Assembly (NCBI GenBank): GCA_002070115.1
Contig: MWCO01000050.1
Location: 1 to 46,804 of the forward strand
Length of the DNA stretch: 46,804 nucleotides
Source: Deltaproteobacteria bacterium ADurb.Bin207
GTDB lineage: Bacteria; Myxococcota_A; Polyangia; Polyangiales; Polyangiaceae
Direction: 5' to 3'
This document shows, one piece after another, positions 1-8,097 of the stretch. Each line of letters starts with the position of its first letter. Position 1 is the stretch's first letter. A model generated the notes under the pieces. The model saw nothing but the letters and a program-made list of their open reading frames with translations, was not told where the DNA came from and did not search any database. Position numbers and translations under genes: made by a program.

Positions 1-1
1 C

Positions 2-577
2 GGGAGCGGAGGAAGCGGTGGCTCGGGCTATGGGGGAAGTGGAGGTACTGGAGCCAGCGGTGGCTCGGGCGGTAGTGGAGGGAGCGGCGGCTCGGGCGGT
101 AGTGGAGGGAGCGGCGGCTCGGGTGGCAGCGGCGGTTCGAGCACGGCTGTCGATTGCTCTTTCACGAATTCATGCCAATCCGCTCGAGATATCGGCACCG
201 TACGCGGTGACAAAGGAAGCGACTCCCTGCAAGTGACCGGAGCAACTTCCGAATGGCTTCGCGTGCGCGTTCTCGAAGCCAACGAAAGCGTTGTCGGTCA
301 AAAGCTCAAGGTCACGATTACCCTACAGCCAGCAAACCAAACCAACTTCGATCTATTTGTTTTCGTCAACAAAGGAAGCGATGTCATCGAGTGCTCCGAT
401 CTCGCCGGGTCATCGATGGAGACCTTGAGCAAACCCGATACGGTCAGCGTCTCTTGGGGAGAAGGATCCGTGGCCAACGGTGACGACGATCACCGATGGG
501 TATCCATCGAAGTCCGTCACAAGACGGGGGAATGCGATACCACAAAAAAGTGGACGCTTACGGTGAAGGGGAATTGA
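2..577 (+). CDS. Partial Gly-Ser-rich stalk protein with C-terminal beta-sandwich-like domain
   Basis: The frame is open at the left edge of the window, so this is the C-terminal 191 residues of a longer protein. About 48 residues of almost pure Gly and Ser (GGSGG units) form a flexible stalk. They are followed by a domain of about 140 residues beginning VDCSFTNSC and ending WTLTVKGN, with alternating hydrophobic strands, an FDLFVFV strand and paired cysteines. This resembles pre-peptidase-C-like or other small beta-sandwich domains on secreted myxobacterial proteins; that is inference from strand pattern only. The domain looks related to the C-terminus of the convergent neighbour, whose stop lies 6 bases away. 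The missing N-terminus is probably a signal peptide or lipobox, so a surface-anchored protein is likely. No enzymatic motif is visible. Confidence 0.75.
   Translation, partial: GSGGSGGSGYGGSGGTGASGGSGGSGGSGGSGGSGGSGGSGGSGGSSTAVDCSFTNSCQSARDIGTVRGDKGSDSLQVTGATSEWLRVRVLEANESVVGQKLKVTITLQPANQTNFDLFVFVNKGSDVIECSDLAGSSMETLSKPDTVSVSWGEGSVANGDDDHRWVSIEVRHKTGECDTTKKWTLTVKGN
62..142 (+). repeat. 27-bp tandem repeat encoding Gly-Ser linker
   Basis: Two perfect 27-base copies (62-88 and 89-115) are followed by a degenerate third copy (116-142). Each encodes nine Gly/Ser residues in frame with the surrounding gene. Being a multiple of three, copy-number change would only alter stalk length. Confidence 0.85.
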
Positions 578-583
578 TGGCGG

Positions 584-2092
584 TTAGAACGAGCATTCCG
601 CTTCTTGCGGGGAATTGTCGAGGTGTTCGATCGTGAACTTATAAGGTTGGCAACTCAACGCGGAGCCCGACTTGGGGAAGACTTCGAGATAGAAGTACCT
701 GTTGTCATTCAGCGAGCAAAGCCCCGCCCAATTCATGGTCACCTGGTTGTTCGGCGTTGACGAGGAAGCGCAGGTCTTCTTGATCGGCTTGGCACACGTG
801 GCCGTATCGCCTTCAAAACCAACGTCATACACGCAGTAGTCGTAGGTGACTCCCGCCGGAACGCTCGTCATTTTGATGACCAACGTATAACACTCATTGG
901 GACCGTCGGCGATGCAGCCAAAGGTGTCATCCACCCCGCTGTTTTCGTCGGCGCGGAACAGGAAAAAGTCCCGATCGGGTGAACCGTCCGGCTTGTATAG
1001 ATGGAAGGTAAAGCTCTGAGCCGGTTCCCCTTCCATGATGGCCGTCAGGGCCTTGGCATGGGCGCAATCGTCAATGCCTGAAATATCCTCGTCGAGTTGG
1101 TACGGATTGACCGGCAAGTCCTCATCGATCTTGTCGTTACAGTTATCATCGATACCATTGCAGACTTCGACAGGGGCCGGTGGGCAGGACGGCCACGTTC
1201 CCCCCGTGCAGGTGATTTCCGTTCCGCCACAACAGCTCTTTTTCTCTCCGTTCGTGCAGCCACAGCCGTTGTCCACGGTGCCGTCACAGTCTTCGTCGTT
1301 TTTGCCTTCACATATCTCCGTGCCCGGATTGACTCCACCGATGCAGTTTCCCCATTGGCAGGTGGCACCACAAACCTTGGTGCCAAATTCGCATACGCCT
1401 ACGTCGGTTCCACAATTGGCTTGCGTGCCCTTGGCACATTCGAAGTCCTCATCGACTTCTCCGTCACAATCGTTATCGACACCATCGCAAACCTCAGTGG
1501 AAGGTTGTGGTGCCGTGCATTGCTGCCAGGTGCCTGCCACGCAAATCTCCGTTCCCAAGCCGCATTGGTTCGAACAATCCTGTTTTAGCGGTTGCCCAGA
1601 ATCATCTTCGTCCACCAGGCCGTCGCAATCGTTGTCTTTGCCATCGCAAACCTCAGCGCTCGGCACGCAGGAAGCTTGACACGGTCCCCAGGCTCCCTTC
1701 TGACAGATTTGCTTTCCCGCAAGGCCTTGGTCGTCCTTGCATTCTCGCTGAAGCGCATTCCCATCGTCATCTTCATCGATGGCATCGTCGCAATCGTTGT
1801 CTTTGCCATCACACACTTCCGGTGAGGGTACGCACTCGGGCTGTTGCGTCACGCACGGTCCCCATTGACCGTTCGTACACGTCTGCTCTCCCTTGAGCCC
1901 CCCTTCCGTGCATTCCTGCGTCAAGTTCTCGTCAATCTGACCATTGCAGTTGTTGTCCTTCCCATCGCAAATCTCAGCCGTCGGAACACATACGTTACCG
2001 TCCGTCGTTGCCTCATCACTTCCACATCCCAGCATGGAACCGGCAAAGAACAACCCAACCAACGCCCAAGAAGTAACGGTTCGCTTCGTCAT
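584..2092 (-). CDS. MopE-like Cys-rich lipoprotein with six EVCDGxDNDCDGxxDE repeats
   Basis: This is a 502-residue exported protein. The N-terminus has a signal peptide ending in a lipobox-like SMLGC, predicting lipidation at that Cys. The next 300 or so residues carry six repeats of the form E(V/I)CDGxDN(D/N)C(D/N)GxxDE, the motif found in Methylococcus MopE-type proteins and widespread in myxobacterial surface proteins. Acidic clusters framed by Cys pairs suggest metal binding (copper or calcium), which is family knowledge and not shown here. The last 165 residues form a Cys-containing beta-rich domain with a DFFLF strand. The start is supported by GAGG eight bases before the ATG. It converges tail to tail with the Gly-Ser stalk gene and diverges from nagZ. 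The metal and the role are unknown. Confidence 0.8.
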   Translation of the reverse strand: MTKRTVTSWALVGLFFAGSMLGCGSDEATTDGNVCVPTAEICDGKDNNCNGQIDENLTQECTEGGLKGEQTCTNGQWGPCVTQQPECVPSPEVCDGKDNDCDDAIDEDDDGNALQRECKDDQGLAGKQICQKGAWGPCQASCVPSAEVCDGKDNDCDGLVDEDDSGQPLKQDCSNQCGLGTEICVAGTWQQCTAPQPSTEVCDGVDNDCDGEVDEDFECAKGTQANCGTDVGVCEFGTKVCGATCQWGNCIGGVNPGTEICEGKNDEDCDGTVDNGCGCTNGEKKSCCGGTEITCTGGTWPSCPPAPVEVCNGIDDNCNDKIDEDLPVNPYQLDEDISGIDDCAHAKALTAIMEGEPAQSFTFHLYKPDGSPDRDFFLFRADENSGVDDTFGCIADGPNECYTLVIKMTSVPAGVTYDYCVYDVGFEGDTATCAKPIKKTCASSSTPNNQVTMNWAGLCSLNDNRYFYLEVFPKSGSALSCQPYKFTIEHLDNSPQEAECSF

Positions 2093-2245
2093 GATTCAGT
2101 CCTCAATTCCCCCGAAAAAACACAATTGTATTGAAGTCCCGCATCCGGCCTTCGTCAAGGAAGGAATCGATTGATTGGGAAGCGCAAAGATGGAATTGCC
2201 GTAGTGTTGAATTTCTCAGCCGCTCGACCACACTCTTGCACCATA

Positions 2246-3334
2246 ATGCAGTCGCTTTCGAGATTGTGTGGCCAATTGATCGTTGGCGGTTACCGCGGTG
2301 AAGAGCCTTCCGCTACCTTTCTTGCCTCTCTTCGACGAGGGGAGCGGGCCGGGGCTATCTTGTTCAAGCGAAACCTGCCGACCTGGCAAGCGGGCTACGT
2401 CGCCAGCGCCATGATCGCCGACGCCTCATCCGATGAGGTTGGCCCAGTCGTTGCCGTCGACCAGGAAGGAGGACGTGTACAACGGTTTGGTTCACCTGTA
2501 TTGCGTCTTCCACCGATGCGTCAGTTGGCGCAACGGGCAGATGAAACCCTTGTGGCAGAGGTTGCCGAAACACTGGGACTTCAACTTCGACAACTCGGGT
2601 TCAACGTCAACTTCGCACCGGTGTTGGACGTGGACACGAACCCCGCCAATCCTGTCATTGGCGACCGGTCGTTTTCTAGCGATGCGAACGTGGTGGCTCG
2701 TTTCGGGGTGGCGTTTGCCCTCGGGCTGCAAGCCGCGGGAGTGGCTGCCTGTGGCAAACACTTTCCGGGACATGGGGATACCACCATCGATTCGCATCTC
2801 GATCTGCCCACGGTGGATACCTCGCCCCAAAGAATGCAACAGGTTGAATTTATTCCATTTTATGCTGCTATCGAGGCTGGAATCGATGCGCTGATGACCG
2901 CGCATATCGTGGTTCGCCAGGTCGATTCGGAGCGACCGGCGACGATGAGTCCCACCATGGTTCGCGGATGGTTACGCGAACAGATGGGCTTTCGAGGGGT
3001 TGTGTTTTCCGATGATTTGGAGATGCGCGCGATAGCGGGGCGCATGGAGATCGGACAAGCGGCGGTACAGGCGGTTCGAGCCGGTTGTGACGTTCTGCTC
3101 ATTTGTAAACGTGAGGATTGGCAAGACGAAGCCCATGCATCGCTGGTTCGTGAGGCGGAGTCTAGTCAGGAGTTTCGGGGCTATTGCGAGCAAGCCGTGG
3201 CACGTTGTCGCGCGTTGCGGGCTCGTCGCCCACGAAAGGCCGCCCCGCATTGGAGGCAAATCGACTTTGCATCGGCTGCTGGCTTGCAACGGCGCCTCGA
3301 CCAGCTCATCGATGGATCGGCTCGCCGTCGATAG
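2246..3334 (+). CDS. nagZ: Beta-N-acetylhexosaminidase NagZ (GH3)
   Basis: This glycoside hydrolase family 3 enzyme removes N-acetylglucosamine from 1,6-anhydromuropeptides during peptidoglycan recycling in the cytoplasm. The 362-residue product fits the family (about 340). Visible signatures are VDQEGGRV near residue 71, KHFPGHGDT with the following DSH (residues 171-184; His and Asp of the mobile acid/base loop), and FSDDLEM with the nucleophile Asp near 256. No signal peptide is present, as expected for NagZ. An in-frame extension to a TTG at 2171 exists but adds 25 residues absent from the family, so the ATG at 2246 is preferred; it lacks a clear Shine-Dalgarno. No ampG, ampD or mpl neighbour is seen. 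The 3' end meets the next, convergent gene with 5 bases between stops. Confidence 0.93.
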   Translation: MQSLSRLCGQLIVGGYRGEEPSATFLASLRRGERAGAILFKRNLPTWQAGYVASAMIADASSDEVGPVVAVDQEGGRVQRFGSPVLRLPPMRQLAQRADETLVAEVAETLGLQLRQLGFNVNFAPVLDVDTNPANPVIGDRSFSSDANVVARFGVAFALGLQAAGVAACGKHFPGHGDTTIDSHLDLPTVDTSPQRMQQVEFIPFYAAIEAGIDALMTAHIVVRQVDSERPATMSPTMVRGWLREQMGFRGVVFSDDLEMRAIAGRMEIGQAAVQAVRAGCDVLLICKREDWQDEAHASLVREAESSQEFRGYCEQAVARCRALRARRPRKAAPHWRQIDFASAAGLQRRLDQLIDGSARRR

Positions 3335-3339
3335 GGGCG

Positions 3340-4047
3340 TTACCAGGTCAGCGGGTAGAACGTGACGAGCATTCCATCGAATCCCGATGCACCCGGGCGA
3401 GCGGCGTCCATCTGCACGAGATGCAGGGTCCTGGCTTTTCCTTGACGAACGTAGGTGCCTCCCGACACATGCAAGATGGTCGATGGTCCTTGCGTGGCTG
3501 CCGCCGAATCCCAATTGGCCGAGGCATATTCCAGCACGTACTTTGCTGTGGCATTGCGTTTTGGGACGGCATCATCGCGTTTGAGCAACCACCAAAGCTT
3601 GTCCGCGTGGGCGTTTTCCGGCCCAAGGGTCGTATCTAAGTCCCGGAGTCCCACCCGGAGGGGAAGGTCACCCTCTGCGGCCTTGTTCAAGGGGATTTTT
3701 TTGACCAACAAGAACATCCATTTTTCTTCGGCGACGCCTTGGTTGTAGCGAAAGGCTTTCCCGAAATAACGCGCTTCTTCCGCGTGGATCGAGGTCAAGT
3801 CCCACTTGGTGCCGGCATCGAACCCTTCGAGGATATCGCAGGCATCCTTATGCGCTTTGGCAGGGCATCGAAGCTGTTCGAGAATCACTTTGGCGTCGAT
3901 GTCTTGAACGGGTTCGCGTTTGGGCGCTGGTTCCGATGCTTCGGGTGACGCGGACGGAGCCGGCTCCACGGGAGACGGGTCTTGTTTTTTGTCACATCCC
4001 AGCCACAAGAAAGCCGCGGATATCGCAAGGCATGGCATGAGTCGCAT
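3340..4047 (-). CDS. Putative lipoprotein, unknown function
   Basis: A 235-residue protein with a short signal peptide and lipobox-like FLWLGC, followed by a Pro/Glu/Ser-rich spacer of about 35 residues and a soluble domain of about 180 residues. I do not recognise the domain; it contains the phrases LRCPAKAHKDACDILEGF and WMFLLVKKIP and ends in a beta-rich segment. The upstream in-frame extension would run through the end of the preceding gene and lacks a signal peptide, so the ATG at 4047 is chosen. It lies 44 bases downstream of the PEGA-like protein gene on the same strand, so the two probably form one transcript. An outer-membrane or periplasmic anchor is inferred. Confidence 0.7.
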   Translation of the reverse strand: MRLMPCLAISAAFLWLGCDKKQDPSPVEPAPSASPEASEPAPKREPVQDIDAKVILEQLRCPAKAHKDACDILEGFDAGTKWDLTSIHAEEARYFGKAFRYNQGVAEEKWMFLLVKKIPLNKAAEGDLPLRVGLRDLDTTLGPENAHADKLWWLLKRDDAVPKRNATAKYVLEYASANWDSAAATQGPSTILHVSGGTYVRQGKARTLHLVQMDAARPGASGFDGMLVTFYPLTW

Positions 4048-4091
4048 GGCGCGAGCATGCCATGGTCGACGTTCGACTCCAATGGTGGAGG

Positions 4092-5120
4092 TTAAAATGT
4101 CCCCGTGGCTTGTACGAAAGGACCTTGTCGAAAACCGACCGCGGGCACCAACGCGCCAGCCGTTGCTTTGGCTTCCGACTTGCCCGGTGATGACCAATCG
4201 GTGAGAAACACGCCCAATACCGCTGTTCCAGCCGCGGCGATACCCGTGCCGACCATCAGGATATTCGTGCGATTCTGTGCGGATATGGCGTCGCGGTAGG
4301 TGGGACAGGACTCATCTTTTCCCGCACAATCCTCACGCACCTTTTCTTTTCCCGGGTTGGCTCGCATGTCGAGCCCGCTCCATATCGTTGCACCCGCAAA
4401 TAAGGTGGTGAGCCCCAACGCGCCATAAAACACGGGTGAAGGAAGACCAGAGCCCTGGTCAACGACGGGTGATGCGCTTGGAGGCTCGGGTGGTGATACC
4501 AAGACAGGTTCAGGCTTGGAGTCGAGCTTTGGGTCAGGTTCCGGATCCGCCGTCGTCAGTGGTGGAGCTTGAAATACCATGGTACTCGCGTTTTCAGGCA
4601 ACGCATCGATACGCTCGCTTCGAGCCCGTCCCGCGCTCCATCCCGCCGTGATTTCATATTGCCCTGGCTCGACATATACGGTCGATTCGGTCGCTGCCAC
4701 ACCAGGTACGAGCCTGCGATCGACCATCAAGGAACAAGGTTCGTTGCATTGAACGGTGATTCGATGCAGGCGTTTGGGCATTTTCTCGAGCATTTCTTTT
4801 GCCAACGCCACCGTGGCTTCATCGTTTGGGTACCGCGAAAGAGCGGCAGCCGCCAGCGTGGCAACCCGGTCGGGCTGATTGGCGGCGAGACGCGCGCGGA
4901 TTGCCATGCGCAATGCCTCGGGCGCCGGAGCGTCCCGGTCTGCCTTTTCGAAATGCTCAGCGGCCGTGGAGTAATCCTCGGCGGTGAAAGCTCGACGGCC
5001 CGCATCGAATTCATCAGCCGCTGCCCGGACACGCTCCAATTCACTGCGCGTGTCGGTCGATTGGGCCGCCGCAAAGGTCGTGGATAACAGCACACCAAGT
5101 AGGATTGGCCAACGAAGCAT
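4092..5120 (-). CDS. TPR/PEGA-like envelope protein with C-terminal membrane segments
   Basis: A 342-residue exported protein: signal peptide (to FAAAQ), a helical TPR-like region over residues 25-115, then a beta-rich PEGA-like module at about 115-195 (CNEPCSLMVDRRLVPG, YVEPGQYEITAGW). A Pro/Glu/Ser linker leads to two hydrophobic segments flanking a loop with two cysteines. This layout is common in Polyangia, often beside Ser/Thr kinases. It matches, in order and in tail (GPFVQATGTF), the protein at 38302-39177, so the two are paralogues. The chosen ATG precedes a clean signal peptide; a longer version from 5201 would bury it. The function is unknown; carbohydrate or cell-wall binding is only what PEGA domains are thought to do. 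Confidence 0.75.
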   Translation of the reverse strand: MLRWPILLGVLLSTTFAAAQSTDTRSELERVRAAADEFDAGRRAFTAEDYSTAAEHFEKADRDAPAPEALRMAIRARLAANQPDRVATLAAAALSRYPNDEATVALAKEMLEKMPKRLHRITVQCNEPCSLMVDRRLVPGVAATESTVYVEPGQYEITAGWSAGRARSERIDALPENASTMVFQAPPLTTADPEPDPKLDSKPEPVLVSPPEPPSASPVVDQGSGLPSPVFYGALGLTTLFAGATIWSGLDMRANPGKEKVREDCAGKDESCPTYRDAISAQNRTNILMVGTGIAAAGTAVLGVFLTDWSSPGKSEAKATAGALVPAVGFRQGPFVQATGTF

Positions 5121-5281
5121 GGATACAGGAAGTTTCACTCTGCCTGCGACGCGCGTCAACTCGTCCTTCCCCTTTCGATGGTGGCCCGAACGTTTGAGCA
5201 ACCTCGAAAACGCTTTCCGTAGGGTGATCGGAACATGACAACGAGGGGATAAGCCCGGTATGCTTTGCGTTCAACGATTCC

Positions 5282-6289
5282 ATGCCTACGATCCCCCCGC
5301 CAAAGATTGTTACGATGGGTGGAGGACACGGCCAAGCAGCGCTGTTGGCCGCGCTTCGCCTGCTGCCCTGCTCGATTACCGCCATCGTATCGGTGGCGGA
5401 CGATGGTGGATGCTCCGGAAAATTGCGTGAAGAAGTCGGTATGCCACCACCAGGCGATTTGCGACGATGCCTGAGTACTTTGGCGCGCAATCGAAACCTT
5501 GCGGATGCTTTCGAACTGCGCCTGCTCGATGCGCATCAAGAGGCGCGAAGCGTGGGTAATTTGGCGTTATTCGAAGCCTATCAGCAGTATGGTTCTCTGC
5601 AAAAGGCGGTGGATTGGGCCGCGGAACTCCTACAGTGCGCCGGACGTGTCGTGCCAGTCGCCGAATCCCCAGGCGTACTCGTCGTGTATGACCTTCGCGA
5701 TGGCAGGATCGAGGGCGAAACGCATGCACAAGATGTGTCTTCTCCCATGGTCGCCATGGTGCATGGGCCTACGAAAACCAATCCTGTCGCCGTTTCAGCG
5801 ATTCAACAAGCCGACTTCATCTTGTTGGGCCCCGGCAGTTTCTTCACCAGCATCCTCGCCACGCTAACGACCGCGGATGTGGCGGAAGCCGTGGCGAAAG
5901 CAAAAGCCAAAAAAGTGCTCATCGCCAATCTCGTCGAGGAAAACGATCCTGCAAAAAGCTTTGAAGTAATTGAATATATTCGTCTTTTACGCGATCACCT
6001 GACCATCGCCAGCATAGGCGAGGAGGTGACGTTCTCCGTTCTCAGGCATCACGATGGCGATGATGAGCTTGGGTCCTTACCTGATGGAACCCCAATCATG
6101 TCCTCGCGCGTTTGCTATCCCGGGCAGGCTGTCCATGACCCAATCCTGTTGTCCAGGGCCCTGTCTCGCTATTTGGGTTTTCCGGCTGAAAAGGCGATTC
6201 CTTCCGTTCCTCCGCCGCCCAACGCGGAGGATGAAAGAAAGCTTCAAGAGCACGTGGAAGCAGCGAAGCGAAAGTTGCGTACGATGTGA
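5282..6289 (+). CDS. YvcK/CofD-like protein (gluconeogenesis factor family)
   Basis: A 335-residue cytoplasmic protein of the YvcK/CofD fold. The N-terminus carries the nucleotide-binding glycine-rich loop VTMGGGHGQAALLAAL, followed by VSVADDGGCSGKLRE and GDLRRCLSTLA, the hallmark blocks of the family; LGPGSFFTS lies further on. In Bacillus, YvcK binds UDP-sugars and is needed for growth on gluconeogenic carbon sources and for cell shape. The usual partners (rapZ/yvcJ, whiA) are absent here, so the role is by family only. A CofD-type phospholactate transferase is less likely, given the YvcK-like length and Myxococcota context. The gene faces the metallophosphoesterase gene, with 16 bases between stops. 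Confidence 0.88.
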   Translation: MPTIPPPKIVTMGGGHGQAALLAALRLLPCSITAIVSVADDGGCSGKLREEVGMPPPGDLRRCLSTLARNRNLADAFELRLLDAHQEARSVGNLALFEAYQQYGSLQKAVDWAAELLQCAGRVVPVAESPGVLVVYDLRDGRIEGETHAQDVSSPMVAMVHGPTKTNPVAVSAIQQADFILLGPGSFFTSILATLTTADVAEAVAKAKAKKVLIANLVEENDPAKSFEVIEYIRLLRDHLTIASIGEEVTFSVLRHHDGDDELGSLPDGTPIMSSRVCYPGQAVHDPILLSRALSRYLGFPAEKAIPSVPPPPNAEDERKLQEHVEAAKRKLRTM

Positions 6290-6305
6290 ACGGCTCCGAG
6301 CGTGC

Positions 6306-7973
6306 CTACCTCGAGGACAGAGGTGACCTTGTCGTGCGACGACGCCGAAAGGCAAGCGCGATCAGGGACAGAGCAAGAGCCGTCCATGGGTTTGATGTGT
6401 TGGCTCCAACGCGACACGAACAGCCGCCATCATCATCGGTATCCCCTGGTGGAGGCGTGGTATCCGCGGCATCGGTGGTGTCTGCGTCAGCGACGGAATC
6501 CTGTGTCGCATCGGAAGTGCTTCCCGCATCGGGTTGTGCGTCTGAGGTGATATCCGAGTCCGAATCGGAAGCGTCTGGCTCCGAGTCCGGGGCGTCCACT
6601 CCCGCGTCCGGCAAGTCATCGCAAGGACCTTTGACGAAGTTGACTTGGATCGAATCGCCGCGAGTCTCCGAGGCCGTGGTTGCCAAAACCGTGAGCGAAT
6701 GAACGCCCGGTTCGAGGCCGGTGGTGTCCATTTGGGCAGCGTATAGACCGGGTTGACTGGTCACCGCGGTCATGGGACCGACTTCGGTCGTGTCGAGCAT
6801 CAAACGGACCGACGAAACGGGGTCTTTGGATAGCACCACCGCCCGCACCGGGTTGTCTTTTCTCGCGAGGCAAACGTCGTAAGCGTAAGGATTGGCCTGC
6901 TCCCCATAAGGAACGAAATCCCCTTCATACGAAACACCCGCGGTCGAGCCCGCCGGAATTCCACCGCCCTGAAGATTGATATCCACCGGAGCGGTGATGG
7001 CAACGAAAGGCCAAGGATGGGTGGTGTCCGTGACGCGATAAATGAAGGCGTTGTGGTCGATAATGCCAACGCCGATATTGCTTTCGAACTTGGTCTTGTC
7101 CCAGGCATCGAGAGAACTCCGGTCCACGTTGGGCGACCCTGCCAAGTTGGCTAGCTGGACCGTGACGAGCTTTCCCTGAAGGCTTTCCTTGTATTGATGC
7201 ACGTGGCCATGAAGATAGAAAGCGCCGGCATCCTCGAGAAGGGCCATCACTTCCGAAACGTTGCCCGGCGGGTCATCCTTGCCTCCAATGCCAAGAGCCG
7301 TTTGGGCGTCGGTGGCACCGTGCGGCACGAGATGGTGGTGCGCAAAAGCAAAGACGAGCTGCGCGGAAGCGTGTGTTTCCAGTCCGGCTTCCAACTCCGG
7401 GACATTGGTGAACTGTGGATTGCCGAACGTAAACGGCGTGCCGTAGGTTCCTGAACTATTGAGCGCCACGAAATAATAGTCCCCAAGGGAGGTCGTATGC
7501 ACGGTGTCGGAGAAAAGGCTGCCGGTGGTTGACCCTTGCAAAGACCGTTCGAGGTAATGCTTCAATCCTTGATCCCCATAGGTATCGTGATTGCCGGGCA
7601 TGTCGAAGAAAAACTCGGGTGTGACGTTGGCGTCGGATAACAGCGTGGCATATAGGTCCCACTCCGCCTTGTCTTGGCCTGATGTTGGCAGAAAGACGGA
7701 GCCATCGACCAAGTCACCGGAGGCGAATACCGCGATGGGTTGGATGACATCGACCGCTTCGCCGAGGGCGAATGTCAGATGCTTTCTGGCCGAATTGTTC
7801 AGCGGATCGATGTGCAGATCCGAGATGTGCAAAAACCAAAATATTCCTTCGGTGTCCTGGGCATAATAACGAGACGAAGGGTCTGCGGCGTGGGCGGTGC
7901 AAGGGGTTGCCATCCCGACAAGCAAGCCAAACAGCGAACTTGCCACCAAGGAAGCAATGGTCGTCGGACGCAT
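6306..7973 (-). CDS. Secreted metallophosphoesterase with MYXO-CTERM-like tail
   Basis: A 555-residue exported calcineurin-like phosphoesterase. After a signal peptide, the full metal-binding set is present: ISDLHID (DxH), ASGDLVDG (GDxxD), PGNHDTYG (GNHD), FAHHHL and YLHGHVHQ (GHxH), over residues 45-260. A second beta-rich domain (about 300-440) resembles the C-terminus of TMEM62-type phosphoesterases. A long Asp/Ser/Thr linker then leads to a GGCSCR motif, a hydrophobic helix and a terminal RRRR-type patch, the architecture of MYXO-CTERM surface sorting. The product is therefore probably processed and anchored at the outer surface. The substrate cannot be told from sequence. Confidence 0.85.
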   Translation of the reverse strand: MRPTTIASLVASSLFGLLVGMATPCTAHAADPSSRYYAQDTEGIFWFLHISDLHIDPLNNSARKHLTFALGEAVDVIQPIAVFASGDLVDGSVFLPTSGQDKAEWDLYATLLSDANVTPEFFFDMPGNHDTYGDQGLKHYLERSLQGSTTGSLFSDTVHTTSLGDYYFVALNSSGTYGTPFTFGNPQFTNVPELEAGLETHASAQLVFAFAHHHLVPHGATDAQTALGIGGKDDPPGNVSEVMALLEDAGAFYLHGHVHQYKESLQGKLVTVQLANLAGSPNVDRSSLDAWDKTKFESNIGVGIIDHNAFIYRVTDTTHPWPFVAITAPVDINLQGGGIPAGSTAGVSYEGDFVPYGEQANPYAYDVCLARKDNPVRAVVLSKDPVSSVRLMLDTTEVGPMTAVTSQPGLYAAQMDTTGLEPGVHSLTVLATTASETRGDSIQVNFVKGPCDDLPDAGVDAPDSEPDASDSDSDITSDAQPDAGSTSDATQDSVADADTTDAADTTPPPGDTDDDGGCSCRVGANTSNPWTALALSLIALAFRRRRTTRSPLSSR

Positions 7974-8097
7974 GTTGAACCTATGAAAACAAGGGGGTGA
8001 AGATACCTACTATAGCGCGTGGCAGGTTTTTCAGCAAAGCCTCGAGCTTGGAGGCGAACGTGGGGGAGCGAGTTATTCAACCGTTCGGTAAGCGGAG

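Noticed and set aside
62..142. 27-base repeats considered as a CRISPR array
   Set aside because: They are contiguous without spacers and lie in frame in a Gly-Ser stalk.
1035..1896. Overlapping plus-strand open frames opposite the MopE-like gene
   Set aside because: Their repeats are the complement of the Cys-rich motifs; no initiation signal.
4047..4197. N-terminal extension of the lipoprotein gene to 4197
   Set aside because: It overlaps the upstream PEGA-like gene and lacks a signal peptide; the ATG at 4047 begins one with a lipobox.
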